DNA from: CANMIH01 sp049116335
Lineage (GTDB): Bacteria > Pseudomonadota > Alphaproteobacteria > Rhodobacterales > Rhodobacteraceae
Length of the DNA stretch: 64,000 nt
NCBI GenBank assembly: GCA_049116335.1
Contig: JAGDYZ010000016.1
Location: 186,001 to 250,000 of the forward strand
Direction: 5' to 3'
Shown: positions 1 through 10,320 of the stretch, piece after piece
How the letters are laid out: each line of letters begins with the position of its first letter
Numbering within the stretch: position 1 is the first letter of the stretch
Position numbers and translations under genes: made by a program
The notes under the pieces: generated by a model
What the model was told of the DNA's origin: nothing
What the model saw: the letters and a program-made list of their open reading frames with translations, nothing else
The model's database searches: none

Positions 1-2807
1 CCGAAGCGCTGGACCTGACGGTTCTTGATGGTGTCGCTCAGAAATCGCGATCTCTGCTCCGTTCTCCCTGGGCAATTGATGCGAAAGAAAATCCACGTGG
101 GCGTTCATCCTTGCTTTTGCGAGCCCCCGGAAAGGGTGTCATTGGCCTGCGTGAAGAGCAGACTCTTTTGCGTGCGGGCCACAACTCGCGCATCGCTCGA
201 TTAATCAACAAAAAGAGCGTCATCGGCACGAAGCTCGGGAAAGAAGACTACCTCGAGTTCTTCTCGCGTCTTCTCGAGCTACTTGCAGACGAAGGCGTGG
301 TCGCCCCAGTCGAACTGGATGCGGATCTGGTCGGATGGCGATTGACACCATCGGCTGTCAGGCTCGTTACAGGTGCGGCTCTTTCGGATGAAGGCAAGCG
401 TGGAAACCGCTATTTCCACGATCTGTACGCTTCCATCGCAAACGATCTTGCCTCCGGCCAGAGCGCATACTGGGGATTGGAGGGCCGCGAACACACCGCA
501 CAGGTATCGCAAAAGCAACGCGAGTGGCGGGAGTGGCGTTTCAGGTTCGAAGACGATGACCGCGCCAACCTCAGCACGTCAGAATATCGGGCTGAGATAC
601 GCGCTTCCGGTGAATCCGACCAATTTCTGCCCGCATTGTTCTGCTCGCCTACGATGGAACTCGGCGTTGATATCTCGGCTCTGAACGCCGTGTATCTCCG
701 CAACGTCCCACCGACTCCAGCAAATTATGCACAACGCGCTGGTCGCGCAGGACGCTCTGGTCAGGCGGCCGTGGTCGTAACTTACTGCGCATCCGGCTCA
801 CCACATGACCAGTATTTCTTTGATCGCCGCAACGATATGGTTGCAGGCGTTGTACGCCCCCCTGCCTTGGACATTACCAACGAAGAATTGGTGCGCTCGC
901 ATCTGCATGCCGTTTGGCTCGCCGAGGCAAAGCTGGCCCTTAAGCCTGATATTCCAGATATCCTTGACCTCACAGGAGCAGGCTATCCGCTCAAAGAGGA
1001 GGTTCTGTCTGTAATCTCAAAGTCTGATTTGGCCGCACGGGCCCGTTCTCCGATGAAGCGGGTACTGGATCAGATCCTGGCGGCAGACGACGGTTCAGCA
1101 CCAGTTTGGATGGGCGAACCTGAAGATTTTGTACTTCATGTCGCAATGAATGCGCCGAAGGAGTTCGATCGCGCATTTGATCGCTGGCGCGAACTTTACA
1201 ACTCTGCGCGCACGCAACTGGCAGAGGCTAACGCGCGATCAGAAATCACGGGGCTTTCCGGCTCCGATCGTCGCAAGATCAAGGCTGCGCAAATGCAGGC
1301 GAGCGATCAGTTGGCGATCCTTGAACAGGGCAAAGCGTCAAACGGCTCGGACTTTTACTCGTACCGATACCTGGCCACAGAAGGGTTTCTTCCGGGGTAT
1401 AACTTCCCGCGTCTGCCACTTTATGCATTTGTGCCAGGGGAAGGGAAAAGCGGCTCGTTTCTGTCGCGCGCACGCTTCTTGGCGATCTCCGAGTTCGGCC
1501 CCCGGAGCCTCATCTACCATGAGGGCCGCGCATACCGTGTCACGAAAGCAAAGCTCCCGCCCGAGGCGCGCGAAGGCGACGGGTCGGAACTGGCCACGAA
1601 AGACATCTACATCTGCCCGAACTGCGGCGCATGTCATGAAGGAGAGGTCGAACGCTGCCACGGCTGTGACACCCACATGGCTGGAGAAGTGCCAGTCAAA
1701 CGCACGCTTCGGATCGACAACGTCGAGGCAGCGCCAATTGAACGTATTACTGCCAACGATGAAGAGCGGGTACGCCAGGGATTCGACATTCAGACTGTTT
1801 TTGCTTGGCCCACCAAAGACGGGCAGCTTCAGGTCACGAACGCCGAGTTCAAGTGCGGTGAATCCTCGTTGCTTGCGCTTCAGTATGCAAACAGCGCAGA
1901 GATCAGCCGCCTCAACAAAGGCCTGAAGCGCCGGAAGGATCAGACCGTCTTCGGCTTCAACATCGATCCTCGAACCGGTTATTGGGCAAAAGCTGATGAT
2001 GAAGACGCAGAAGCCGACACGCCGCCAGATGTTGTAAGACCTGTGAAAATCGTTCCGATCGTCCGGGACAGAAAGAACGCGCTGCTCTTTCGCTTCAAGA
2101 AGCCGGAAAGTTTTGATCCTGAAACGATCACCACTGTTCAGCATGCACTAATGCGGGGCATTGAAGTGGTTTATCAGCTTGAGGAAGGAGAAATTCTAGG
2201 TGAACCCCTTCCGGCGCGCGACAATCGCAGAGCAATTCTTGCCTACGAGGCGACTGAGGGCGGAGCCGGGGTCCTGAACCGCCTAGTCGATGACCCGAAG
2301 GCGATCTGCGAAGTTGCGCGGACAGCGCTCGAGCTCATGCACTACGAGAACATTGAAGCTTCAATCAAGGCAGGCGACGCGCAGGTTCTGACTGAGAAAG
2401 CCGACGATGCATGTGTGCGCGGTTGCTATCGTTGTCTTCTCTCATATTTCAACCAGCCTGATCACGAACAGATAGATCGAAGCAGCACAGAAGTAGCGCA
2501 GCTGCTGATCGACCTGGCTCGGGGGCAGACGCTTTTGGAGGCTCGCGCCTCATTCGACAGCTCCGCGTCTCCGTGGGAAAAGGCTTTCAAAGAAGCGGGA
2601 CTTCCGCATGTGGATACCATGCCAGTGAAATTTGGCGAAACTGACGTGGAATTCGCGTGGCGGGGGCACTGCGTGGCCGCGACGGCCAACCCCGTGTCGC
2701 CCGAGATGTCTCAAGATGCATCGAGCAAAGGTTGGGAGTTGGTCTCGCTGCCAAGTCTTCCAGACGCCGGTGTCCCCGTACAACTCACCGATCTACTCAA
2801 AGGATAG
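1..2807 (+). CDS. Helicase with DUF1998 domain, DISARM/Druantia-type (5' end outside window)
   Basis: Superfamily 2 helicase joined to a DUF1998 (MrfA/DrmB-type) half. The frame is open from base 3, so the N-terminal ATPase core lies left of the window. Visible parts are the helicase C-terminal motifs at about 646-770 (ELGVDIS, then QRAGRAGRSGQ), a zinc knuckle CPNC...CHGC at about 1614-1670, and the DUF1998 signature CVRGCYRCLLSY at 2412-2447. Known relatives are DrmA plus DrmB of DISARM and DruE of Druantia, helicase components of phage restriction. Here both parts share one chain. The stop is 3 bp before the SNF2 gene, so it is the same operon. The family call is firm; the role in defence is inferred from the neighbours. 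Confidence 0.85.
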   Translation, partial: EALDLTVLDGVAQKSRSLLRSPWAIDAKENPRGRSSLLLRAPGKGVIGLREEQTLLRAGHNSRIARLINKKSVIGTKLGKEDYLEFFSRLLELLADEGVVAPVELDADLVGWRLTPSAVRLVTGAALSDEGKRGNRYFHDLYASIANDLASGQSAYWGLEGREHTAQVSQKQREWREWRFRFEDDDRANLSTSEYRAEIRASGESDQFLPALFCSPTMELGVDISALNAVYLRNVPPTPANYAQRAGRAGRSGQAAVVVTYCASGSPHDQYFFDRRNDMVAGVVRPPALDITNEELVRSHLHAVWLAEAKLALKPDIPDILDLTGAGYPLKEEVLSVISKSDLAARARSPMKRVLDQILAADDGSAPVWMGEPEDFVLHVAMNAPKEFDRAFDRWRELYNSARTQLAEANARSEITGLSGSDRRKIKAAQMQASDQLAILEQGKASNGSDFYSYRYLATEGFLPGYNFPRLPLYAFVPGEGKSGSFLSRARFLAISEFGPRSLIYHEGRAYRVTKAKLPPEAREGDGSELATKDIYICPNCGACHEGEVERCHGCDTHMAGEVPVKRTLRIDNVEAAPIERITANDEERVRQGFDIQTVFAWPTKDGQLQVTNAEFKCGESSLLALQYANSAEISRLNKGLKRRKDQTVFGFNIDPRTGYWAKADDEDAEADTPPDVVRPVKIVPIVRDRKNALLFRFKKPESFDPETITTVQHALMRGIEVVYQLEEGEILGEPLPARDNRRAILAYEATEGGAGVLNRLVDDPKAICEVARTALELMHYENIEASIKAGDAQVLTEKADDACVRGCYRCLLSYFNQPDHEQIDRSSTEVAQLLIDLARGQTLLEARASFDSSASPWEKAFKEAGLPHVDTMPVKFGETDVEFAWRGHCVAATANPVSPEMSQDASSKGWELVSLPSLPDAGVPVQLTDLLKG

Positions 2808-2810
2808 CCT

Positions 2811-5576
2811 ATGACGCTAAGCTTTTCACCTGGCGATCTTGTCCTTGCCCGCGGTCGAGAGTGGGTTGCTCTTCCAGCGCCGCGGCCGGGTATCCTTGCG
2901 CTTCGCCCCCTCTCGGGAAACGAGAACGACGTAGTGATCCTAGATCCTGAGCTGGAAATCGCGAGCGTCGCGGCGGCGAGGTTTGACCTGCCTGACGACG
3001 CGAGATCCACAGTACAAGCCAAAGCGGCACTCCTTGCCGATGCGCTTAGACTGACCTTGCGTCGCGGTGCAGGGCCATTCAGGTCTGCCGCCCAACTTGC
3101 CTTTGAGCCGCGAACCTATCAGCTTGTCCCACTACTGATGGCCCTGCGACTGCAGGTGCCCCGCTTGCTGATCGCTGACGACGTAGGGATCGGGAAGACC
3201 ATCGAAGCAGGTCTCATCCTTCGTGAACTGATGGATCGAGGAGAAGTCGATGCCTTTTCAGTCCTTTGCCCACCTCACCTCGTGGATCAGTGGATTATCG
3301 AACTCAAGGATCGTTTCGGAATTGATGCCGTTCCGGTGACGTCTGGCACTGCAGCCCGCCTTGAACGCAACCTACCACTCGCCCAAACGCTATTTGACGC
3401 CTACCCGTTCACGGTCGTCAGCCTTGACTACATCAAAGCAGAGAAACGCCGGGAGGGGTTTGCGCGTGCCTGTCCTGACTTTGTCATCGTAGATGAAGCG
3501 CATGCTTGCGTTGGAACGCATAAAGGAAAGCAGCAACGGTTCGACTTGCTCCAGGGGCTGGCAAAGGATCCAGAACGCAGGATCGTCATGCTCACGGCCA
3601 CGCCGCACTCCGGAGATGAAGAAGCATTCGCGCGCTTGCTATCGCTGATTGATCAAGGGTTTGCCTCAGTTGATTTCGACAATGCGCGTTACCGCGAGCG
3701 CCTGGCGCGGCACTTGGTTCAGAGGCGCCGGGTCGATCTCATCGAAGGGGATTGGGACGAAGATCGCTCTTTCCCGAAGCATGAAACAACCGAATTCCCT
3801 TATCGCCTCTCAGCCGACCATTTGGCTTTTCAAGAGTCTGCTATCGACTACTGCCTCGAAGTTGTCTCGAAAGCAGGTGATCAGAAGAAGGATCAGCGGC
3901 TCGCTTTCTGGGGCACCCTCGCCTTGATGCGATGTGTGGGGTCTTCTCCAGCTGCGGCGCTCAGCGCCCTGAGAAATCGTGCCTCAAACGAAGCGGAGCG
4001 TTTGGAGCCACAAATCTACGACGAAGATGGCGACGACGAAGACGCTGTTGATGTTGAGCCCAATACGATCTTCGCGAACGATACGGCTCTTCAAACTCTC
4101 CTGGATCAAGCGACCAGTCTTTCGGCTGCAAAGGATCCCAAGCTTGATGCGCTCGTGAGTGCGCTGAAGCCGTTGCTCAAAGCTGGTGCCAATCCCGTCG
4201 TGTTTTGTCGCTACCTGGCAACGGCTGAACACGTGAAGGAAGGCCTTCGCAAGGCTTTTCCGAGATTGACCATTGAGGCCGTCACCGGGGAGCTGACACC
4301 GGACGAGCGACGGGACCGTGTCTCGGAGATGTCAATCGAAGATGGTGAGAAGGACATTCAGCGCATCTTGGTGGCTACAGATTGCCTGTCTGAAGGGATA
4401 AACCTTCAGCAGTTATTCGATACGGTTGTGCATTATGACCTCTCCTGGAACCCGACCCGGCACCAACAGCGCGAAGGTCGGGTGGACCGTTTTGGTCAAC
4501 CCGCCGAGCTGGTTCGCTCCATTATGATGTTCTCTCCAGACAGCGCTATTGATGGCGCAGTCCTTGACGTCATCTTGCGCAAAGCAGAGGAAATCCGGAA
4601 GGCAACAGGCGTAACTGTTCCACTGCCTGATGAACGCGGCCCCGTCACAGATGCACTCATGGCCGCGATGATGCTGCGTCGCGGTGGTCATAAACAGATG
4701 ACATTTGACTTGCGTCTGAATGACGGCACGCAAGCGATGGATGCTCGTTGGCGTGATGCGAGCGAGAACGAGAAGAAATCCCGTGCGCGCTTTGCACAAA
4801 ACGCAATGAAACCGGCCGAGGTAGCGCCTGAATGGAACAAGGTCAAAGATCTACTCGGCTCGCCGAATGATGCCCGGCAGTTCGTCGAGCGAGCCATGTC
4901 TCGCTTTGGCGTGCCTCTCGAAAAAAAGCGGTCACTACATATTGCGCACGTTCATGCGCTGCAGGAAAGCCTAAGGGAAAAACTGGGGCAACGAGGGCTC
5001 CAAAATTCCGTGAAGCTCGCCACTGCAGAGCCCGCGCCTTCGGGCACGTCGCTTTTGACGCGGACCCATCCCCTGACATCCGCCCTCGCAGAAAGCCTTG
5101 TAGAGGCTTCACTGGACCAAGAAGCGCTGCCAGATCTAGGCATCGGGCGCGTTGGAGCTTGGCCCACACCGGCAGTTTCGGCATTGACCCGTCTCGTGCT
5201 TTTACGGATCCGCTACAAGCTCACCATCCATTCCCGCAAAGAAAGACTGCTACTCGCAGAAGAAGCCGCACTTGTTGCCCTTCAAGGAGACAGCATTGTC
5301 GCAACTGGTGACGATGCGCGAGAATTGCTGAACACGCCAGCAACTGCTGATCTTGCGCAGATTGCGCGAGACCGGATGGTGGACAACGCAAAGTCGGAGT
5401 TGCCCATGCTCACCGAAGGACCGCTGGCAGGGTTCGTGAAAAAGCGTGCGGAGGAGCTCGTTGAAGATCACGCACGACTGCGTGCTGCCGCTGGCTCCGC
5501 CTCGCGTGTCAGCGTGGAGGCTGTCCTTCCGCCTGACGTTATTGGAATGTTCATACTAATGCCGAGCGAGGTTTAA
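2811..5576 (+). CDS. drmD: SNF2-family helicase, DrmD-like (DISARM-type defence)
   Basis: SNF2/RapA-like ATPase of 921 residues. Walker A is DDVGIGKT at residues 123-130, the DEAH box is at 228-231, motif III LTATP is near 262, and the C-terminal helicase motif QREGRVDRFGQ is near 553. The long C-terminal half has no motif I recognise. Size and order directly before a large adenine methyltransferase match DrmD of class 1 DISARM, where the SNF2 protein acts with the DrmA/DrmB helicase complex against incoming phage DNA. The start ATG has AAAGGA 7 bases upstream, which lies in the end of the preceding gene. The ATPase identity is sure. The DISARM assignment is likely but the operon is atypical. 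Confidence 0.85.
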   Translation: MTLSFSPGDLVLARGREWVALPAPRPGILALRPLSGNENDVVILDPELEIASVAAARFDLPDDARSTVQAKAALLADALRLTLRRGAGPFRSAAQLAFEPRTYQLVPLLMALRLQVPRLLIADDVGIGKTIEAGLILRELMDRGEVDAFSVLCPPHLVDQWIIELKDRFGIDAVPVTSGTAARLERNLPLAQTLFDAYPFTVVSLDYIKAEKRREGFARACPDFVIVDEAHACVGTHKGKQQRFDLLQGLAKDPERRIVMLTATPHSGDEEAFARLLSLIDQGFASVDFDNARYRERLARHLVQRRRVDLIEGDWDEDRSFPKHETTEFPYRLSADHLAFQESAIDYCLEVVSKAGDQKKDQRLAFWGTLALMRCVGSSPAAALSALRNRASNEAERLEPQIYDEDGDDEDAVDVEPNTIFANDTALQTLLDQATSLSAAKDPKLDALVSALKPLLKAGANPVVFCRYLATAEHVKEGLRKAFPRLTIEAVTGELTPDERRDRVSEMSIEDGEKDIQRILVATDCLSEGINLQQLFDTVVHYDLSWNPTRHQQREGRVDRFGQPAELVRSIMMFSPDSAIDGAVLDVILRKAEEIRKATGVTVPLPDERGPVTDALMAAMMLRRGGHKQMTFDLRLNDGTQAMDARWRDASENEKKSRARFAQNAMKPAEVAPEWNKVKDLLGSPNDARQFVERAMSRFGVPLEKKRSLHIAHVHALQESLREKLGQRGLQNSVKLATAEPAPSGTSLLTRTHPLTSALAESLVEASLDQEALPDLGIGRVGAWPTPAVSALTRLVLLRIRYKLTIHSRKERLLLAEEAALVALQGDSIVATGDDARELLNTPATADLAQIARDRMVDNAKSELPMLTEGPLAGFVKKRAEELVEDHARLRAAAGSASRVSVEAVLPPDVIGMFILMPSEV

Positions 5577-5578
5577 GC

Positions 5579-8500
5579 ATGGCCCGCAAACCCATTACCG
5601 ATATGTCGGCATGGCCCTCGCTTAGCCTCGAGGGCAATCTCATTGCGCCCGCCATGATTGCAAAGATCGATCAGCGGGCCGCGCCTGAACAGACACCTGA
5701 GAGCTACTCCGTTCGAAAGGGCCTGACGATCCGCGAAGAAATCTCGACAGCGTTCCGCGTCGGGCAGTCCCATTTCGATGCATTCGCCAAGATCGATAGC
5801 CCAACTCAAGATGCCACACGGCGCTTTGTTTCGAGCTTCTTCAAGGAAACCTTCGGATACGATGATCTAACGGTTGCTGAGGCACCCATCGCATTGATCG
5901 CAAGTGGGCGCGTGCCGTTCGTCGTGGTGCCCTCGTCCGAAACGCTTGACCGTCGCAGTCCGACCTTGTCCGTCGACCGGTCTCGCTCCCCGGCGTTCGC
6001 CCTTCAGGACTACCTCAATGACAAGGACGAGGCGCTTTGGGGCATTGTCACCAACGGCACCCATCTGCGTCTCATGCGGGACAACGCCTCACTGACCCGC
6101 CCGGCCTACATCGAGGCTGACCTCGCCCAGATCTTCTCGAATGAGGACATCGCCTCCTTCGCCGTCCTCTGGCTGCTGATCCACCGGTCCCGTTTCGGCA
6201 ACGAAGGCGCACCCGCCACGGACTGCCCGCTTGAGCGGTGGCGAGAGACCGGTTCAAAGGAGGGTGAGGTTGCCCGCGACCGCCTCGCTGACCAGGTTCA
6301 GATCGCGCTCAAGGTGCTTGGCTCCGGTTTCCTTGAAGCCAACCCCGACCTCGCGACGAAACTGAAATCTGGTGAAGTGAACCTCACCGAATGGTTCAAT
6401 GAACTCCTGCGCCTGGTATACCGCCTGATATTCCTCATGGTGGCCGAGGACCGGAACCTCCTGCACCCCACCAACGCCAAGACCGACGCCCGCGCGCTCT
6501 ATGCGCAAGGCTACTCCCTCGCGGCCCTGCGCAAGCAATGCTACCGCGCCGCGACCTGGGACAAGCACCATGACCGCTTTGAAGGCGTCAAGATCGTCTT
6601 CAAGGCGCTCGCCCATGGCCAGCCAGCACTCGCCCTCCCGGCGCTCGGCGGCCTCTTTGCCGACGATCGTCTGCCCCACCTTGAAACCGCCCGCCTGCGC
6701 AACAAGGCCTTCATGGAGGCGCTCTATCGCCTCTCCTGGCTCTCGGACAAAACCGGCATGGTCCCCGTCAACTGGCGCGCGATGGAGACGGAGGAGCTGG
6801 GCTCGGTCTATGAATCCCTCCTCGAACTGCAGCCCCAGCTGGGCGATGACGGCAAGACGCTCGTCTTCGCCTCCGAGGCGGCCGAGCAGAAGGGCAACCA
6901 GCGCAAGACCACCGGCTCCTACTACACGCCCGACAGCCTCGTTCAGGCGCTGCTCGACACAGCACTCGATCCGGTGCTGGACAAGACCGAGCCTGACAAG
7001 CTGCTGAAGCTGACCGTGATCGATCCCGCCTGCGGCTCGGGCCACTTCCTGCTGGCCGCCGCCCGCCGCATCGCCACACGCCTTGCCCGCCACCGGGCCG
7101 AGGGCACGCCCGCGCTGTCGGACTTCCGCCATGCCCTGCGCGATGTCGCGCGCTCCTGCCTGCACGGGGTGGACCGCAACCCGATGGCGGTGGAGCTGAC
7201 CAAGGTCGCGCTCTGGATCGAGACGGTGGACCCCGGCCTTCCCCTCGGCTTCTTCGACGCGCAGATCCGCTGCGGCGATGCGCTGCTGGGGGTGTTCGAC
7301 CTGAAGGTGCTGGAGGATGGCATCCCCGATGCCGCCTACAAGCCGCTGACCGGCGACGACAAGGACACGGCCAAATACTACAAGAAGGCCAATCAGGACG
7401 CGACGAAGGGTCAGGGCGGGTTCGACTTTGGGACAGGCCAAGTCGCCATGCCCGAGATGAAGCCGATGGCGCTGGATTTCTCGGGTTTCCGCGATCTCCC
7501 CGAGGATACGGTGGAGCAGATCGGGGCCAAGGCCAAACGGTTCAGGGAACTGCGCAAGAAGCAGGGCTTTGTGCGGGCGACGGCGGCGGCTAACCTCTAT
7601 GTCGCGGCCTTCCTGCTGCCCAAGGTGGGCGGCGCGCCCGCTGGTCCTTCGGCCCGCACGGTGCCGACGACCGAGGAGCTGTGGATGGCCCTCAATCAGG
7701 GCAAGATCCGGCAGGCGATGATGGACGCGCCCAAGGCCGCCCGCCGCGCCCGCGCCCTGCATTGGCCGCTGGAATTTCCCGATGTAATGCAGCGCGGCGG
7801 GTTCGATGTGGTGCTGGGCAACCCCCCGTGGGAGAGGGTCAAACTAGAAGAGAAAGAATTCTTTGCCACAAGCGCCCCGCAAATCGCTTCTGCAAAAGGT
7901 AAGTCAAATCGCCTTAAGATGATTGATGCCCTAGGCGCCGCCCCGGAAGGAACCGCTCATCATAATCTATACTCGAATTTCATGGACGCAAAACGTGAAG
8001 CGGAAGCAATATCGGAATTCGTTCGGGTTTCAGGCGATGAGGGCGGTCGCTTTGTTTTTACTGGGACTGGAGACGTCAACACGTATGCACTCTTCGCTGA
8101 ATTGTTTTCAGCACTCTACAACGAGCGAGGGCAAGCAGGTGTAATGGTTCCTACTGGAATTGCGACAAACGACACAACCGCCCCTTTCTTTGACCACTTG
8201 GTCACGCTGAAAAAACTCACATCACTATTCTCGTATTCGGAGATCAAGGCTTGGTTCTCGGGCACCAAGGACAATCAGTCTTTTTCCCTTGTCACACTGG
8301 GTAAATCCGAGAAAGCAGAATTTTGTTTCAGAATTGATACAGCCTCGGACGTCGAAGACCCGCGCCGCCGGTTTGAGTTCACTCCAGATGAAATCGTTCG
8401 GATAAACCCAAATACGAAGACCGCGCCTGTTTTCCGTTCACGCGCTGATGCTGAAGTTACGGCTAAGATCTATAGGAATGCTTCAGTATTGATCGACGAA

Positions 8501-9526
8501 AGTAAGGCCTCAGCTGGCAATCCGTGGCGCGTATCATTCTTGCGGCTATTCGACATGTCAAATGACAGCAGCCTATTTCGGACGGCGGCGCAATTGGAGG
8601 ACGAAGGCCTAGCCCGCGACGGCGTCGATTGGACAGCCGCTAGCGCACCGCCGAGCCAAGCAACGCTGGCTGTGACAGGGGGTTCGCAGCGCCATGTTCC
8701 GCTATATGAGGCAAAGATGGTTACCTATTTTGACCATCGTTGGGGATACTATCCGGATGGCACCGACGACGATACTCGTGCCCTTCCACGTCCGAGCGAA
8801 GCAGAAAAAAAGGACCCTGCCTATGACATTGGCCCAAGGTTTTGGGTAGACGGGTCTGACGTTGCTACACGCCTTCATGAAAAAGGGTGGAACAAGGGGT
8901 GGCTCTTGGGACATCGCGGCCTAACGAACAACACCAATGAGCGGACCTTCATAACTTCCCTAGTTCCGCGCAGGGGGGCAGGTAACAGCTTCCCTGTTTG
9001 GGTCTTCGAAAACGATATGAGCGCGGATAAAATAGCCTGCTTGTATGCGAATACGTCGGCTCTGACGTTGGATTTTGTTGTTCGAAACAAAATTGGCGGG
9101 ACGAACCTAAATTACTTCTACCTAAAGCAATTCCCGTTTCTTGCGCCAGAGTATTACACCGAACCCCGCCTCGCCTTCATCACTCCGAAGGTGCTGGAAC
9201 TCACCTACACCTCGCACAGCCTCGCTCCCTTCGCCCGCGATCTGGGCTATGACGGCCCACCCTTCGCCTGGGACGAGGACCGCCGCGCCGACCTGCGCGC
9301 CGATCTCGACGCCTTCTACGCCCGCGCCTACGGCCTGACCCGCGACGAGCTGCGCTACATCCTCGACCCCGCCGACGTGAAAGGCCCCGACTACCCCTCG
9401 GAAACCTTCCGCGTCCTCAAGGAAAAGGAAATCCGTACACACGGCGAATACCGCACCCGCCGCCTCGTCCTCGCCGCCTGGGACCGCATGGAAGCCAACG
9501 GCGAATTCACGGCGATGGGGATGTGA
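5579..9526 (+). CDS. Large N6-adenine DNA methyltransferase, DrmMI/PglX-like
   Basis: Class I AdoMet-dependent DNA methyltransferase of 1315 residues, similar in build to DrmMI of DISARM and to Eco57I/PglX enzymes. The AdoMet motif DPACGSGHF is at residues 482-490 and the catalytic motif IV NPPW at 748-751, preceded by a helical N-terminal region. It probably methylates adenine in host DNA so that the helicases and nucleases of the operon spare self. From about 7840 to 9150 (residues about 755-1190, where target recognition is expected) GC falls clearly below both flanks: hand-counted 60-base samples give 38-52% inside against 68-78% on either side. This looks like a swapped target-recognition segment. 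The enzyme class is sure; the specificity cannot be read. Confidence 0.88.
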   Translation: MARKPITDMSAWPSLSLEGNLIAPAMIAKIDQRAAPEQTPESYSVRKGLTIREEISTAFRVGQSHFDAFAKIDSPTQDATRRFVSSFFKETFGYDDLTVAEAPIALIASGRVPFVVVPSSETLDRRSPTLSVDRSRSPAFALQDYLNDKDEALWGIVTNGTHLRLMRDNASLTRPAYIEADLAQIFSNEDIASFAVLWLLIHRSRFGNEGAPATDCPLERWRETGSKEGEVARDRLADQVQIALKVLGSGFLEANPDLATKLKSGEVNLTEWFNELLRLVYRLIFLMVAEDRNLLHPTNAKTDARALYAQGYSLAALRKQCYRAATWDKHHDRFEGVKIVFKALAHGQPALALPALGGLFADDRLPHLETARLRNKAFMEALYRLSWLSDKTGMVPVNWRAMETEELGSVYESLLELQPQLGDDGKTLVFASEAAEQKGNQRKTTGSYYTPDSLVQALLDTALDPVLDKTEPDKLLKLTVIDPACGSGHFLLAAARRIATRLARHRAEGTPALSDFRHALRDVARSCLHGVDRNPMAVELTKVALWIETVDPGLPLGFFDAQIRCGDALLGVFDLKVLEDGIPDAAYKPLTGDDKDTAKYYKKANQDATKGQGGFDFGTGQVAMPEMKPMALDFSGFRDLPEDTVEQIGAKAKRFRELRKKQGFVRATAAANLYVAAFLLPKVGGAPAGPSARTVPTTEELWMALNQGKIRQAMMDAPKAARRARALHWPLEFPDVMQRGGFDVVLGNPPWERVKLEEKEFFATSAPQIASAKGKSNRLKMIDALGAAPEGTAHHNLYSNFMDAKREAEAISEFVRVSGDEGGRFVFTGTGDVNTYALFAELFSALYNERGQAGVMVPTGIATNDTTAPFFDHLVTLKKLTSLFSYSEIKAWFSGTKDNQSFSLVTLGKSEKAEFCFRIDTASDVEDPRRRFEFTPDEIVRINPNTKTAPVFRSRADAEVTAKIYRNASVLIDESKASAGNPWRVSFLRLFDMSNDSSLFRTAAQLEDEGLARDGVDWTAASAPPSQATLAVTGGSQRHVPLYEAKMVTYFDHRWGYYPDGTDDDTRALPRPSEAEKKDPAYDIGPRFWVDGSDVATRLHEKGWNKGWLLGHRGLTNNTNERTFITSLVPRRGAGNSFPVWVFENDMSADKIACLYANTSALTLDFVVRNKIGGTNLNYFYLKQFPFLAPEYYTEPRLAFITPKVLELTYTSHSLAPFARDLGYDGPPFAWDEDRRADLRADLDAFYARAYGLTRDELRYILDPADVKGPDYPSETFRVLKEKEIRTHGEYRTRRLVLAAWDRMEANGEFTAMGM

Positions 9527-10308
9527 TGATCGAAGCGCCCCAAACCTTTGTGACGCGGCAAGAGTGCGACAAGATTGCGTTCCAGAATGGGTTTCGCCGG
9601 ACGCATGACGAAACTGACGGCTGGCGGCATTATACCTCGACCACCGCACAAGGATCGATCTGGTTGGCTGCCGAGCAGACCGGCACCTGGCTGCTGTCCA
9701 TCGACCATGCTGGGGTTCTGGCAGAGATCGGGCTTGAGGTTTCTGATACAGACGGCCCGGGCCTCGCGCGGTTTCGGTTCACATCACTGACCTCTCTCTA
9801 TGCCGTTATGCCCCGCCTATACGAACTCGCCGTCAGTCTCCCCGACGCCCCCCTGCAAGAGTTCCTGCACCGAACGAAGGGCATGCCAAAGACGACTGAA
9901 GCAGAGCGTCTGGTGGTGCAGCGTGTAGGACAGGGCATATTCCGAGACCGTCTGATTACCTACTGGCAGGGCAGTTGCCCCCTGACGGGCATCACCGACC
10001 ACGCTTTGCTTCGGGCCTCACACATCAAGCCATGGAAGGATTGCGAGAGCGACGAGGATCGACTGGACGTGCACAACGGCCTGCTTCTTTCGGCGCTCTG
10101 GGATGCCGCGTTCGACCGCGGCCTCGTTACCTTCGATGACGGTGGCCGCCCACAGTATTCGACCCAGCTGAGTGAAGCAGCCACTGCAGAATTGCGATGG
10201 CAGGCCCCAATTCGCCTAACAGACAAGCACCGTGCCCGCCTGGACTGGCACCGAAGCGAAGTGTTCGAAAAAGGCGCGGCGGTGGCCGGGTCTATGACAA
10301 TTGATTGA
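9526..10308 (+). CDS. HNH endonuclease (HNH_2 type)
   Basis: A 260-residue protein whose C-terminal half carries an HNH_2-type nuclease core: CPLTG, then SHIKPW, then LDVHNGLLLSALWDAAFDRG near residues 150-205, followed by FDDGGRP. The N-terminal 150 residues have no motif I know and may bind DNA or a partner. ATG at 9526 overlaps the TGA of the methyltransferase (TGATG); a GTG at 9523 is also possible. Such nucleases are common companions of methyltransferases in restriction systems, so a cleaving role in the defence operon is likely. It is not a standard DISARM component. Confidence 0.85.
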   Translation: MIEAPQTFVTRQECDKIAFQNGFRRTHDETDGWRHYTSTTAQGSIWLAAEQTGTWLLSIDHAGVLAEIGLEVSDTDGPGLARFRFTSLTSLYAVMPRLYELAVSLPDAPLQEFLHRTKGMPKTTEAERLVVQRVGQGIFRDRLITYWQGSCPLTGITDHALLRASHIKPWKDCESDEDRLDVHNGLLLSALWDAAFDRGLVTFDDGGRPQYSTQLSEAATAELRWQAPIRLTDKHRARLDWHRSEVFEKGAAVAGSMTID

Positions 10309-10320
10309 TGGAGAAGCGCC

